Shown here piece by piece: positions 1 to 15,100 of a stretch of DNA of 64,000 nt; within the stretch, counting starts at the first letter, position 1; each line of letters opens with the position of its first letter. Made by a program: the position numbers and the translations under genes. Source of the DNA: Antedon mediterranea. Its lineage: Eukaryota; Echinodermata; Crinoidea; Comatulida; Antedonidae. The DNA is taken from NCBI RefSeq assembly GCF_964355755.1, contig NC_092675.1, forward strand, positions 26,762,412 to 26,826,411, given 5' to 3'. The notes beneath the pieces are model-generated. The model saw only the letters and a list, made by a program, of their open reading frames with translations. It was not told where the DNA came from and ran no database searches.

Positions 1-183
1 TGCTGAAGTGTGGACTAACATAAAAAAAGACAATAAATACAGACTTGGGGAAAAGTAAAAGTGCATTTAGTTGTTCAAAAGTTGGAATGATTACTCTTGC
101 ACAACTACTGTAAATACTGTACTTTCAGTTATGTTATGTTAAGTTATGTATCAACCTAATAAAACACAGTTGATTTGTACTTT

Positions 184-343
184 AAGCTTGGTTCCCACTT
201 GGACACAACGTAAGGACGTAGACGCAAAGCAAGCGAGTTGACCAATGACAAGCAACTGTTCGAATAATTCATCGCTTGTCATTGGTCAAATCACTTATGT
301 TGCGTTACGTTGTTACGTTGCGTCTCTAGTGGGAACTAAGCTT
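184..343. mobile_element. CCAAT foldback MITE, copy 1
   Basis: A near-complete palindrome bounded by AAGCTTGGTTCCCACT and AGTGGGAACTAAGCTT. The inner arms carry ACCAATGACAAGC and GCTTGTCATTGGT, so two CCAAT boxes face each other. ACG/CGT-rich GTAAGGACGTAGACGC follows each end. Confidence 0.8.
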
Positions 344-2329
344 TATACTAAGCTCTATACACCAAGAACACTATTAACACAAGAACAGACGTATGCATTA
401 AAATATAAATATTTATTTCCATCATATTTTTTAACATGTTTCAGAAATAGTTTTTGTCGATTTTCTTAAACAAAGAATGTTGCCCTCAGCAAATTTTCAA
501 TGGGATTGAAGTTAATCTTAAATTTATACCAATTTGAATCGAGGAAGGTTGAAGAAAGAAGTGAAGTTTATAGAGTCTTAAATATAAAACCTTTAAAGTC
601 TATTCAACATAAGTAAACTTTTATTTTGGAGTATTAACCCTTTGAAGACATGGCCCTTATTCCGTAGTGTCCCAAGACATCACAGGTTGACTTTTTGGGG
701 TCACTGAATTACAGTTTTTGAGCATTTGAACTAGATCAAACAAAAAAAAAACAATTTTTTGGAAGGCCAAATCATTTCATATAACAATAAAACCAATTGC
801 AGAAAGTTAGTCATAAAAATGTTATTTGCATTTTTCCTAAACTATTAAAAATACCTTATTTAGCCTCAGTCACATGGGGTAGAAACTTCTTCAAAGGGTT
901 GGAGTTTATTAAGAGAGTTAGTGCAGTGCAGAAAAGCTGATAAATTCTAGACAATTTCAAAAAAAATAGTTTGCAGAAGTTAGGCCATGAACCTTCTTTC
1001 TTTACCTAAAACTAATTTGATTTTTCAGCGAATCAAATAACAGTATTTTAGTCATGTGATCCTGCAGATAGAGCCTTAAAAAACTTGTGGAGACTACAAA
1101 CTTTTCCAATGTGTGATAAATTCAATGTTTGCAAACAAAAGTTTGGAAAAGTTTGTTAGTGTAGACTAGGTTAATAAAGGAATATGAAAACATGTTATCT
1201 CCATGGTTTAGAGAAATAATTATATATTTTTGGGATGAACAGAGAGTAGGTCAAAGTTAATCTGTAATTTTTAATTAAAAGAATTAAATTATACATATTC
1301 CTAAATAAAATATTTCTGGTAATGAAACAGATTACACAGTAAAGTAAAAATTATATGGGAAGATTCACACACTTTATAATGAAAAATAATAATTATTTCA
1401 ATTTATTGTCTATTAAACAAAATGTATTTTATATTAGTATGTGTTACTATAATGGACAAATAAATAGAAACTTTATGTTTATATAAAAAGTCTATACATA
1501 CATACAATACTCGGATGGATGTTGATATAAAGAAAAAATACTATTAACTAGCTCTTGTAAGCCTGGTCTGATTCTAAACATACCTGTATACAGTAAACTG
1601 TATATCCTCTTCACATCAACACCTCCAATACCTTGGCAACTTGCCAGTTGTAATTATAAAAAATCCAACACACACACACACACCCCCACTGTATCTCTAC
1701 ATATGACAATATTGATCCAGTACTGTAGGCAAATTCCATAATACAGGATCATATATTACCTGTATCATGGGGAAGGTTAGGTAAGTTTGGGTGAATGATA
1801 CAGGCATCACATGTGAAACAGATACTGTGTGATCATTGCCTATCCCTGGACAAATTTAGATACAGTACCGATCATCAATTGTCATCACACGCCATCTCAC
1901 TAACTATTCTCTCTCACTCAACAAAAAATGTAATATTAATCTCTCATCCATACTTCTATATAATAACTTATTTACATAATAATATTTTGTATTTACAAAG
2001 CCTGAGAGTATTAAAACATTATATAAACAGAACTAACTAAATCTGCATGGCAATCATCAAATAAATATTAATATTTATAATTATTGATCGCCTTTCACAA
2101 AGAACAATAACAAATGTTTACATACCAAGAATCTGAATTAATATTGTTTTTATCAGGTATAAACCAGCACTGTGTGATATCAAGATGATGAAGTTATAAG
2201 ATAGACTTAAACAAAGGTAATATAATGTGTTAATTAGGACACAGTATAACATGATCACAATGGTTCTGCATAACATAGCTCACAACAGATACACTCCCAA
2301 CAATAAATGAACTTGTTTCGACAATGAAG
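344..2329. other. Non-coding flank
   Basis: AT-rich, no exon-like stretch. A short CA microsatellite is at about 1670-1683. No recognisable gene. Confidence 0.6.
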
Positions 2330-2572
2330 CCTCTGTGGTCTAATGGTTATGCTGCTCGCTTTGTTATCGATAGGTTGGTGGTCCAAATCCTGCCAAAGAC
2401 ATTTTATCGCACAATCAATTTATGGGACTATATCCGTTGTGAGCTATGCTAAGTGGTACCATTGTAACTATATTAACATATGTTGTCCCAGTTAAGCACT
2501 GTATTATGTTTGACATACCTGGGACATACCTATTCTCCCCGAATTCATGGTACCATTAAATAAGAATAAAAC
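2330..2572 (+). mobile_element. tRNA-derived SINE of another family
   Basis: The head has an A-box-like TGTGGTCTAATGGTTATGC and a B-box-like GGTGGTCCAAATCC. The ~170-bp body ends with ACCATTAAATAAGAATAAAA. No Leu-family body is present. Confidence 0.6.
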
Positions 2573-3121
2573 AAACTGAATACAGTCTTACAAGAATACA
2601 AACACAGATCAACAAACATGTTATCTTTCACATGGATTTCTAATAAAAATCTCTCATGATTGTAATGCAGAAAAAGTTTATCAAATTATCTTGTAACTTT
2701 AACTATGCTTCTTTGCCATCAATGTGTAGGGCTGCGATCTAATTTTTGTCTGTAGGTGCTGCATGACATACTCTTTGGTTTTCCAATGTACTTTTAAGTC
2801 AACTATATGCTAGATGTAAATAGCCTAGCACTGCAAGAAGAGTACCTCTCAGCTAGGCTTCTCAAGATTGGCAGACATCCAGATAACTAGTAGGATGAGT
2901 GATCTGATCCTGTAGTACGATGTATGATGATCACATGATCTGGACCTCTAGCAATGAGCTAAGATGAGACAAAATGTATCTTCTTAAATCCTTCAGATAC
3001 TACATTAGCAATATGCTAAGAATACAGTACATGACCTTTGACTCTTTAGCATCTCTAATACATTGGCCAGTGTCTGTTGAATTCAAATTATCAGTTTTAA
3101 CTGTCCATGAATTCCAATGTT
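2573..3121. other. 3' flank / probable 3' UTR of FAM149B
   Basis: Follows the FAM149B stop on the minus strand. I saw no convincing polyadenylation signal in the first 500 bases. Confidence 0.5.
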
Positions 3122-6100
3122 TCATTTAGTACCCTGAGAAGCCATAAACATAAAGCCAGCTTGTGTGTTAGAGTAAGACTCCATTGTGTGTGAGCTGACA
3201 CCTGGAATTTTCACCTTTACACCTGTGATTCCTGGCATGCTTTTGGTATTTGTTACTGAAATGAAATTGAAACATTAAATAAAATTATTCATCTAATTCA
3301 GTATAAGTTGTTATGTCTTTTGTCTAATTAGACATTACAGCTTTTGGTAGCCAATTCTCGGTATTGTATCTATAATTTATACAGTGTCATAAACAAATTC
3401 TGTGATAAAGTGTCACATATGTACCACATGTGACGCCTGTATCATAGACCATAGTAGCTTAATATGAAATAATGATATACATGTGACGCCTATATCATAG
3501 GCCATATTAACTTATTATGAAATAATATACATGTGGTACATATGTAATACTGTATTACAGAATTTTCATATGATACTATAATATAGTATAACCAAAGAAC
3601 TTATAACACAAGAATCTCCTGTTCGTCCGAAGCGCGTAACAATTTCGAAAGGCATTGTGGGATAGAATAGAGCTATGGGTGGCGCCATTGTGAGCCATGG
3701 AGTAGGGCGCCCGCATCAAATTAGAAAGTCAAAATCATAGAGGGGATCTGCTAATGCTCTAGGGGGATAGAATAATTGACTGAGGAGTAGGGCGCCCGCA
3801 TCAAATTAGAAAGTCAAAATCATAGAGGGGATCTGCTAATACTCTAGGGGGGGGGGGGGGGGTAGAGTAATTGACTTCCTAGTTTGGAGGGGGCGCTGCT
3901 CCATGCTGTGAAATGGCGTCGCCCAGTTTGACCTTTTAACCCTGTACTTCCGATACTGTGTTTTGAATGCAAATTGAAGAACAGGAGATTCTTGCGTTAT
4001 AAGTTCTTTGGTATAACTGGGTGTTTATGGGGTGTTCCGTTTAGGAATTTAAATTCATTACTGGACCTTAAGCACAAAAACAAGCATGGTTTAGAAATGA
4101 AGTTTTTGAAAAAAATGATGTTTACCTGGTTGTACTGGAGGAATTTGCTTAAATAAACTTAACCCATTAGGTGTTGACAACCTTCTCAATACAGGTGTGT
4201 CAGTCTGCAAGAAAAGAAACAAACAAACATAAATTTAGATGATGGTAAAAGTAATTTACTAATGGGGAACAATGTTCACTATACATATAAGATGGGAAGT
4301 GGGCAGTTGTGGTATCTTATTTTTCTTAATAATTGTTATGTTTGTTTGTGAGTTATGTACTGGGCCCTGTGGGAGAACATTCTCTATATTGAAGAGCCTA
4401 CCCAGTATAAGAAATAACTAAAAATAATACTAAAACTGTCATTTTCACACACACTGTTACACATACATCATCCAATTGAGTTTTTATCACCAGAGGGGAC
4501 TACAAATCAAATCATTTTGTCAACTGGAATATTCACTCTTTTATATCATTGTACTGATCACAAATGTCGACAAAATTTGAAATAATAAATCACATTTCAA
4601 TAGAAAAATGTTAGAGATAAGATTTATTACCCTAAATGTGTGAGTAGTGTTTGGCCTACTTGACTCCCAAACAAACTGACTTGCTAACTTCTCTTTCGTC
4701 CGTCGATTCTGATCATCTTGCATGTGGACAGCACTGGATATTCGACCTCTTGACCTTTGTGGCTGCATAAGAAATTAATGAATCAGTTATTAACCTTTCG
4801 CTAATAATGACTCAAGCTGGGTATACAGTATGTTAGAGGTGTGTGGCACATGTGAATTGTTGAAAATAACTGATTTAGGCAGTTTACAAGCAAACTTACA
4901 AATCCTCCCTGTCTGCTGCCACCATTTTCTTTTTGTGCAGATACTTCGTTTTGTATTGGTGGCAGCATAGCATTGCGGCTCCAAGGACCTGACGGAGACG
5001 GAATCCTCTGGGGAGGAGAACCTAGACGTTCTGCGGCATTAGGATTATTTCTGAAAGAAAGATCAAAAATATTACATTAAATTCATTAATTTGTGATTCT
5101 GGATACCTGTACAAAGTTGGTAACGTTTTTTATTGACGATATTTTTTAGAAATAAGATTCTCGACGTACGTAGCTAAAGTTGTTCATAATGCTTGCACAC
5201 ATGCAGATAGACTTGTTTTCAAAGTGGGCTAAGCTTGCCCTTTTGCATGTTGGGAAATAGCGTTAATGTTTACATGAAAACTCTCTATTATGAATTAAAA
5301 CATGTTTGATTACTTACAGTCTTTTTCCTTGTACATAGTCCTCCATTTGAAGTTGCGAGGACTGCAGCCTCTGAGAGTCAATTGGTTTTAACCTAGAATT
5401 ACCCCTGAGCCTAGCAGACGGTGATCTTAAATGGCTGCTAGCCATTGGCCGATGAACTCCTGATAATGGACGGTGATAAGGAAGAGGAAGATCATCCCTG
5501 AAAAGGATAAAGTAAAGTTTCTTCACACTAATATTTTACGAAACACTTTGGCAAAATAAAAGAGGCAACCAAACATTGTTTGTTAACTTACGTTAATACT
5601 GATTGAGGGCGGTCTCTTCCATCAATGGCACGTTGGTGAATTACTTTAGCATTGATTGTCATAAGGCCATCGAGACCGGTCATCATGCCGAACCCACTAG
5701 CCATTCCAAACGAGGGCGTACCAGCTCTTGTCTAACAAAAAAGAAAAGATATATGATGTTAATAATAATTGTTCAATAAAGATTAAAAACATTTTTATGC
5801 ATTCGTTTTCTGTGAAATAAAATATAAAAATATTGAAGGTTTATTTGAGTTCTTTGTTATTTGCAATTACTTTAACAGACACTGTTTGCTCTAATTTCTA
5901 TTTTCTTGGAAAAGTACATACATTGCATTAAAATGAGATGTTTTTAATATTGTATAATAATTTTCATTGTGTTCAATTCAGCATAATGTATACATCTATC
6001 AGGCTTAATTAGATTTAACATGAAAAGTATATACAATGTATGAACAAAGGTTTAGAATGTATGTTATTTGTCTCTACAGTAAACGAACATACTGTAGGGA

Positions 6101-9100
6101 TCACACTAAAATATAACTATATCGTGTGAATTACAAATATTTAAACAAGCATTTCATTAATATTAATTTATGCACAATATAATTGTTTGACTTTACATAA
6201 ATAAATTTGACTAAACTGAAATATGAAAACTTACAGATGATGAACCTAATTTAATATGCGTATGATCAATCAATCGACACACAGGAGCCATTGGATAAGG
6301 ACTCATTGATGGGTCAAAGGTCGGCACCACAGTGTTCATTGTTGAGTCTCTTGATTCTAAATCATGGGACATTCCAATAAAAAATTTATCTGCAAAAAAA
6401 AAAAAAAAATAAGTTGTCTTGTCTACCTTAATCATTCCAACGATCATTGCTCATGGCAATTTGGACTTAGATGTTACACTTTTCAACTACATGCACCCCT
6501 AAGGGTCACATCATGTCAGTGCTGTCAATCCAAGTGTTCTCTCATCTGTCCGTCTAGTAATTATTAACCATTCTTAAAAAGGCCCTTTCATACTTGTTTA
6601 CAGTTTTTTCCCTTGTAAATTACAGTTGTCATCTTGATGAAAAGCCATGTAGAATCATGTATCTGTACACAGGTTAAACTAAGAGAACACCAACAATGTG
6701 TACATAATAGTTGATTTGTCTCTGAATAGAAGTTGGGCATAGTAGTATTTAAACAGATATTTTTCCTAATTTGTTTCACAAGAAACTGTGCCAAACTGTA
6801 TTTAGAATACTCTACATACTGTAGGAGATGTTCCCACTAGGCAACGTAAGTGATCTGACCAATCACAAGCGACGGGTTGTTTGAATTGTCGCTTGTTATT
6901 GGTCAGATCACTTGTGTTGCGTCTGTGTCCTTGTGTTCCGCCTCCAGAGGGAACCAAGCCTAAGAAGCTACAAAGCAGTATTTCTCAGTGACAACAACCA
7001 AAAGATGATAAAGTCAACAAAATTAAAGTGTATGATGGTCTTGCCATACAATGCTGTTTTATTGTACACTTACCGTTTCCTAACTCCACATGTTTCTTTA
7101 CTAGTTGCTTCAGCCAATGTATAACACGGCACCAAACATTGTCAAACACCTGTAATGTTATACCATTTTGTACTGAGCTATTTGGCGTGATTGGTGGGTA
7201 GCCCTCACGCCGCTTACGTACTAAATGTTGACTGCATACACCATCTTCATCTCTAAAATTATAACAATTTTATTACATGATATAGCTAAACACAAATGTC
7301 ATGTTATAAAGGTATATATATAGACTCAGTCATGAGAATGGATCCAATTAATGCATGGTGTATATGATATGAATCAACCAATGAAACTATGTTATAAATA
7401 TTATTTAATTCACATTTTAATATGAAAATATAAATTGAACAAGGACCTATCTCTATAAAGATGAGGCGCAGTTGATATTAACACATTTTAATTTCATACA
7501 TACCCTGCCCTGCAGTCATAGGCTAGGTACTCTTCCACAAGACCATCGGATTCAAATATCTCCTCTTCTAAATGTGGTAGATAAGTTCCTCTAAGCTCAG
7601 GACATATACTGATTGGTTCAATCTTTTGTCCAGTTACAACCAACCTAAAAATATTATACATTATCAAGTCAAGTCAAAAGTATCATTTATTGTCATTTTT
7701 TCTAAAAAGAAAAAAACATAGAAATTCTGTTTGCTCTGTTGGCGGAGCACAATATCCAACGGACACAACACGTACTCAAAACAAAAACATTACAAAAATG
7801 TCTACATGATTTTTAAGGCTCTAATAGCTCCTGGAAAGAAACTATTTGTAAATCGTGCCTTATTGGCCTTAATAGAACGAAATCGCTGACTGCTGCACAT
7901 CAACTGGAACATACTAGAGGCCAATAAATGTTGTTATTGTTCTTTTAATGTTTCCTCACACACTTTTCAATACATTTTTTATCACAAAAAATGATCTGAT
8001 GCTTGAATATACTCCCACCCCTCAGTTTAGGCCAAATTCAGACACTGGACTTTGGTATAAAATTCATTGTTAATGTAATCCGACTATAAGCTGGGACTAC
8101 ACTATGTCATATGGCAACATATTGTGGCAAAGAATACAGGTTACAGTATGTCTTTTAATAACTTACTCTTCTATTTCATTGACCCCAATATCTCCCTCGT
8201 TGTCCACAACGTCAAGCAATATGCTACCAGTTGCAGGCCGAGGGGCGTCAGCTGGTATAATTTCAAATCCGTCATCTAAAGGTGGTGTAAGCTGTTTCCC
8301 TAATACCCTGCAAATATTTAAAAAGTGAATTTATAACCAAAATTGTCATAACATTATTTTTTTAAATACATTTTTTTAATGACCTGGACTGCCAATATTT
8401 ATGTGATATATTATCATGAAATTAATGTTTGTTTTCCCAGAACTTCAACAATAAAACAGTAAAAGTGTTCTTTAAATAAATGAGGTCAAAAAAGTCATAT
8501 AGTTCATCCAACAAACACATTCCAGTAAGATCATCTGAAATTACATATTTTTTTATTTATAAAAAAGGTTAATAACCGATTTGTTCAAAATGACCTGGTT
8601 ACCTTAAATGTGGAAATCGTAAGTTCCACTGTTGACATTCAGTGTGTAACTGGGTTGTACTCTGACTCTTCTGACCTTCGTACAACAGCCTATCTATCTC
8701 CTCAAACAGTACCCTCACTGTCTTGGCTGCCTGCTTATCAAACTCCTACAACATAAAGATGAGCATGTTTACAGTTTTCAGAAATATCAAGTAGTCATAA
8801 TGGACACTTATTGAAATATAATGAGGCAGTGATAAGTAATATCTGGGAATTTCAGGAAAGAATTAAATCAAATATAACTTACAAACTACACTACTGTACA
8901 TTTATTTTACTACTGTTGAACTGATTTAAAGATCCTATACAATTGAATCTGTGAAATCAGATTTCTAAATTTCTTTCGTACACATGGATAAAAATTATAG
9001 AAGATGATAGGAAAAGAAAAATAAATAAAGTATATGCACACTTTGGCCAATAATCACTCTGATTGGAGAAGTCTTGTTAAATGCGCTATGTCACAAGACG

Positions 9101-12100
9101 TTTAGAATTCGTGATTTGGAAAGTCGAACCTTGGTTCCAACTTGGATGCAATGTAAGGATGTAAGCATGCTGCAAGTAATTTGACCAATCACGACACGGC
9201 AGATCATCCAAACTGTTGCTTGTAATTGGTCAACTCACTTGCATTGCACTATGCATTGCGTTACATCTTGAGAAACCAGTTTGTCCTTTCCCGCTTACTT
9301 ATTTTAAACTTGCATTATTAGAGAAATTCTTAATTATGGTCTGATAAAATGTTTTCTTTCCGAATATAGTTTTTTTTAAAAAGACTTTACTATTTTGCTA
9401 TTATGAAGTAATTTGTTGGGTCAAAAAGTAATTCAGATTGTTAAAAACCACTGACATTTTCAGATTTACTAACTAAAATCTGTCACCTGACACAGTGACA
9501 GGGGTGTTTCATAAATTTTGGATATATTCGAGTTGTAGCTCTCTTCTCGGAGAGAATAGGCAATGTGGGTTTATCCAGGTAAGCTAGGCACGAAATAGAC
9601 TACTATATTGAAATTAATTATAGCAAGTTGAGAAGCGCACTTATGGCTGTCAGGATGTATTGAATAATCGATAATTTAGGCGACAGTTGTGCAGTATATG
9701 ACATTTTAAATGAGAATTACTTGAAATTAGACTAATTAAAACTAATTATTAAAATGAAAGATGACATGACATGTAACAGATGATGGAAGACAAAGAATGC
9801 TTGATTATAATAATGACAGTGTAAAGATGAGCATTAAAAACAAAAGCCCAATTAGCATCTCCTTTTAAAATCTACAAACTGATTGTAATTAAACGACAGT
9901 GACTGAACAGAATTTGTTCGCGCAAATCCGATGTTTGCGCAGAGAAAAATCGAGCTACCATTTCCACGACATTAAGCCAATAGCCAATTTCATTTCCATC
10001 ACGTGTCTGCTATGTTTTTCGATTTGCATGAGTGCTAAAAGAACGCGTCAACTCATTTCCCGGGCTCTGATTGGTTGCACAATATTAAAGTAGAAACTGA
10101 TTTTGCTGAAACTACACACTGAAGAAAAAAAAATGATGGCAGAAAGGGATTTTTGAATTATATGAATATGCATGAAGGCTGATGATTCTGAATCGCATGC
10201 ATAAATTCAGCTAGTGGAAAACAGGTATAAAACTTAAAAGCAAAAAAAAATCTCTATAAAACTCTATTATTTAAATCATATTTTTGGATTATTTAAAATT
10301 GTGCGGTATTTTTTCAAGGATCAAAACATATTCTGTATACCAAACCTAAACTAATTCCTCAATGCCTATACTAAGCCTGATGTTATTGCCAGAGCATCAC
10401 CAAATAAGGGGCAAAATTCCTAGAATGTCAATCAATACATTAGTTGTTTATCCAAGCTGGTCAATTACCTTGACATGCATGTTCACATGTCTGTGCCCTC
10501 ATTAAACAAGGCCTCTTGAATTTCATGTTTCTGTCTATTTTCAGAGCAATTATTTTTCCAATTTAAAGTCTATTTAGTATTAAATTTTTAGGCAAAAAAT
10601 ATACAATTACAACTAACTGTATAAAATGCAATTGTATTGTATTACATTTGACGTAATAAATAAGTATATTAAATGATTTTTTAAAAAGGAATGCACATTT
10701 CTTTAATTAAATTTGTAAATTCTTGCAATAATATTAAAATTGAAAATTTTCATTTTCAACTGTAGCCCAGGCATATTTCCTAGTTTAAGAATGATAATTG
10801 CTTGCATCAGAAGACGATTAGAAAAGCTCAAGTGTCGGAGTTGACTTTGACCATTGATTATGGTTGGTAACTACCTACAGTACAGTATTTTCGATAATTG
10901 GCAAACCTGCAGGTACTGTGTACTGTACTTAAAAATATTATTTCAATATTAATTAAAGATAAACATTTATTGAAAAAATGTAAACTTTCCAAATTTAACA
11001 ATTTTTATAAAATTATGTTAATATACTCGCAATTTTTGATGTACATTTATTGCAAATTTTCAACTAAAAAGTGTAAAAATGTACTGTATATAATATTAAC
11101 CCTTCTTTTCAATAGTAGTAAGAGTATGTATCCTTAATCGTTGTTTATTACCTAGGGTATTGGACTAATGATAGTGGACAAATCCCATGGAGAATAAATT
11201 ATAAGAATCATATGCCACAAGGCACGGCTTCATACCGGCACCGGCCCAGCGTGACACCTGCGTATCATATGAATGCTGGTATTGTACACGATCCACGATT
11301 ACCTGTAATTGTTTAAGTGTTCAAACTAAGAAACGTTTGATTATTTGTGCCGATCACCTGCATTTGACTTATAGTACTCGGTCGGTCAATGTGTGCATTA
11401 TCCAATTTTATCCCAAATGTAAATTGCTATAATTTCGAAGTACTGTAGTTTGTCAATTTGGGGATAGACATATTAATCAATAGTTATTTTTACCCAGCGA
11501 TTTTAATCCGAGTTTCAGTGAGAAAATTTGTACTAAACAAAATTGAATTATTTCGGTTAGCTCGACGTTTATTTAGTATTTAATTTAAAGAAAACAGCTT
11601 TATTAAAATATCTTGTTTTCAAACTTGGTGGTCTTTATTGTCTTTCTACACTATCAACCTTCATGAGATTAAAAATGCGATTTTCCCATATGGACATGAT
11701 GATGTCATAGCACTACCATATTTGGGCAGATCACACTTTTTTTTGTTAAACACAGTAGTTTGACAATGTAGGCAGAGCTTAAGATAAGAAATACCTGAAC
11801 CTCATTTAACCTTTTGAAATTACACACAGTAATGAGTATCACAAACTTTAAACAATACTTAATGAATTAGAGACAATTTGTTGCCGATATTAAAAAGAAC
11901 TCAAATTTCAAATGTTGCATCTCAGTTTGATTAACATTAACCGAATAATGATCATAATTCCATTTATTACTTGTTACCATGACAACAATTGTCATAGCAA
12001 TGATTAACAATACAAAAACCGACAATACAGTAATATCATTAAATGATTAATATAATTCTAATAATAATATATTGTATAATACCCGGTGCAGAGTTACCGA

Positions 12101-15100
12101 TCAATTTATATGATAACTGAAAACAAATAGAATAGTGGAGAAATGCAAATATAAAAATAAAGTAAATTTATGGTAGAAAGAAAAAATACCACTGTACATA
12201 TAACAGAGTACATTAGCTAGAGTAGAATGACAACTGGGGGGACCTAAAGTAAGTGCACTATTTATAGGGTTGTCTCCTGTAGATGTTTTACTGTCTGTAC
12301 TATTGGAATAGACTTCACCATCTTTTGCCAAAAGAGCGTAAATTTAGATACAATTTAAGACGAGTTAAAGAATTTTGCATTCCAAAAATAAAAACGAAAC
12401 GATAAAAAAATGTCATTTTAAACTTTGGTCTTTTTCATAAGTGGTTGGCATAGTATCCTTTGATGTACAGTATTGTTTTCTGTAGTAGTATAATTATATA
12501 TTTATATATATTGTATAATATAATTCAACTAATGAAAGTTGCAAAAAAAGTATTTTATCATTATGTTACATTATGATACTAATCATGTATGTAAATAGTT
12601 CCTTGAACCTAACCCCAAAAACTTAAAGCCCCATTCCCTACGTTTTTTAGATCTAATTTAAGATCACAAACTATATTTAATTTAAAAATAATACTATATG
12701 GTCCTATTGCGATAACTTTTTTCGTCTTTAAACGGTTAAAAATGTGAAAAATAAGTCGATTCTAATAATTATAGCGGCCCGCTATAAATCCCAAAATGCA
12801 TTGCGCGCGGATTGATATTTTTGTTTTTCACCTGTAATTCGCCCACTTTTCGATCGATCGTGAGGCCAAAACAAATGAAAGACTCCTAACTTTTCAGCGA
12901 AAATACCGGGTTTTCCCCAATTTGTATCAACGGAGTCTGGCAAAAATAGAAAGACAATTAATGCAGCAACTATACAACGTCAGGCTAGGTATATAGCTCG
13001 CGTACGATGTTCGTACGTTACCGATGTTTACCAGCTAGGCCTACAAAACTAAGCCTAGCTAGGCTAGGCCTAAGACCGTCCACGAGAGGTCGATCGCCGC
13101 GAGCTACTTAGGTAGTGCATTGTTTCTCACTTTTTATCATAATTTACCATAAAACGTACATTTAAGACAAGAAATGACATGGTTTAATGTTTTTAAAGTG
13201 ATATATGTATTATTTTCCAAAAAACGTCCAAAATTGCAGGGAAGGGGTCTTTAACTCTACTTCTCAATAAATCTCAGTTAAAAGAAAAATGTGGTAAACT
13301 ATAAAATGTTGCAATTCTAGCTTTAATTTGTTATTGATTTTCTGAAATATTAAAATCAAATGGAATTAACTATTGACTAAAAAAAATCAAAGCATCTCAT
13401 TTAATAACAATCACAATTTTTTCTTCTTCATCAGAATACCAGATTGGTCGGAAGATAACTGTAATATATATGCTAAATATATTGCTAAATAGCAATCATA
13501 TCGATATTTTTAATGATAGACTTGGTTATTTTAAGAGGACGATGATGTGTTCACTTCTTGAACAGTCTGCATAACCTGTTTTAATTGAAATTTTTTATGG
13601 CATGCCAATCTATGTTTTTTATATATATATATATATTTTTTCTGTATTTTATTGTTAACCGTTTTTGATGTTGTATTGTTTTATGTTTCAAACCTGTTAG
13701 TGGCGGTATTTATCGCTGTTGGTTTTGATTGAATAAAATAAAATAAAATAAAATATAGACCAACCAACATAATATTTAAGCTAATCATCTTCTAAAAAAT
13801 CTTTCAAACTATAGGCCTACTGTGTAATAAGTTTATGTTGCTTTGTTCAGTATATTGTCAGCTACAATTTACATCAATCTCTTTTAATAATACTCTACAC
13901 TGTGCTGCTCAATAATCCTTAGTTTAATCAACAATTACCCAGCAAAAAGAACGCAGAAATGCACTTAAATGTTCAGTTAATATTAACATTATAAATTAAG
14001 TCTTGCCAGTGTAATTACATTATTTCTCAGATCACTGTCTCTTGTTCTTTAGGAAACATTGTTATGATTTCACATTTGATTTAATGTATTTTTTTAAATT
14101 TATTGATGGTGGAGAGGCACGTATCAATAATATGAAATTTAGTTTTAAAAGATGTAAAATTTAATATCAATTAATGTTTATTATACACAATTCTTGATAT
14201 TTCTTTTATGAATATTTAATTCTATACTTATTCTCTGTGAAAGATATTTCTGTATCGTGTACGTATTCATGTTCAGAATTCAAACACTATCTCAAACCAT
14301 ACATTGGTCTTGATTCGTCATTCCAGTGACGCATAGTGACCACGCAGATGTGTAGTGACCGCGCAATTTTCCGACCGCGCAGAGCTACTAAAACTTAAAT
14401 GCCTGCTTTCCTCTCAATGTAATTGTTAGGTTAAGTAGAGTTTTAAAATCATTGAAAATGATATGTATGTAATGATAAAGTTGCATTTTTTCAAGGCCTA
14501 CTGTAGAATGTATTCTTTTGAATGTACAGAATAGTTGTAAAGTATTGTATAGGATTCAGTCTTGGCCTATTAAGCTAGTATACTGTCATGTCACACCACC
14601 ACTACAGGTAAGATTGAATGAGATATTTGTATGTTTAAAGAACTGCTCTCACCACTTCACTAGTATATGGAGGCAGGCTCATTGAGATGAGAATCTGAAT
14701 GCAGGCATATTAAAGCAAATAACTATACTATAATTACTGTATATAAGAAATTCACACCAAATTTAAAATTTACTTACATCGTATTCCCAGGAGAAGAGAC
14801 TGCTTCTTGCTGAGGAGACCTCTGATGTCCAACCAGTTGACGAATCAAGGTTGGTATTAATGTTCAGCTCACCAGTCATTGTTGGTGAGGACCTGCCACT
14901 AGTCATGGGACTGACATAGTTAGAGATGGCCTCCTTCATGTTCTGAAGGTACTGAATCGGAAGCGTATCATTGGGTTTCTCCGGTAAGGGGTGATTTTCT
15001 GTCCTGGAAGAAATACCCCTCCTAAAAAGAATAAAATAAAAGTAGTATTAACGTTACATTTATTGAAGTTATCTTAAAGGTTTCTACCTAATTGTATGAT

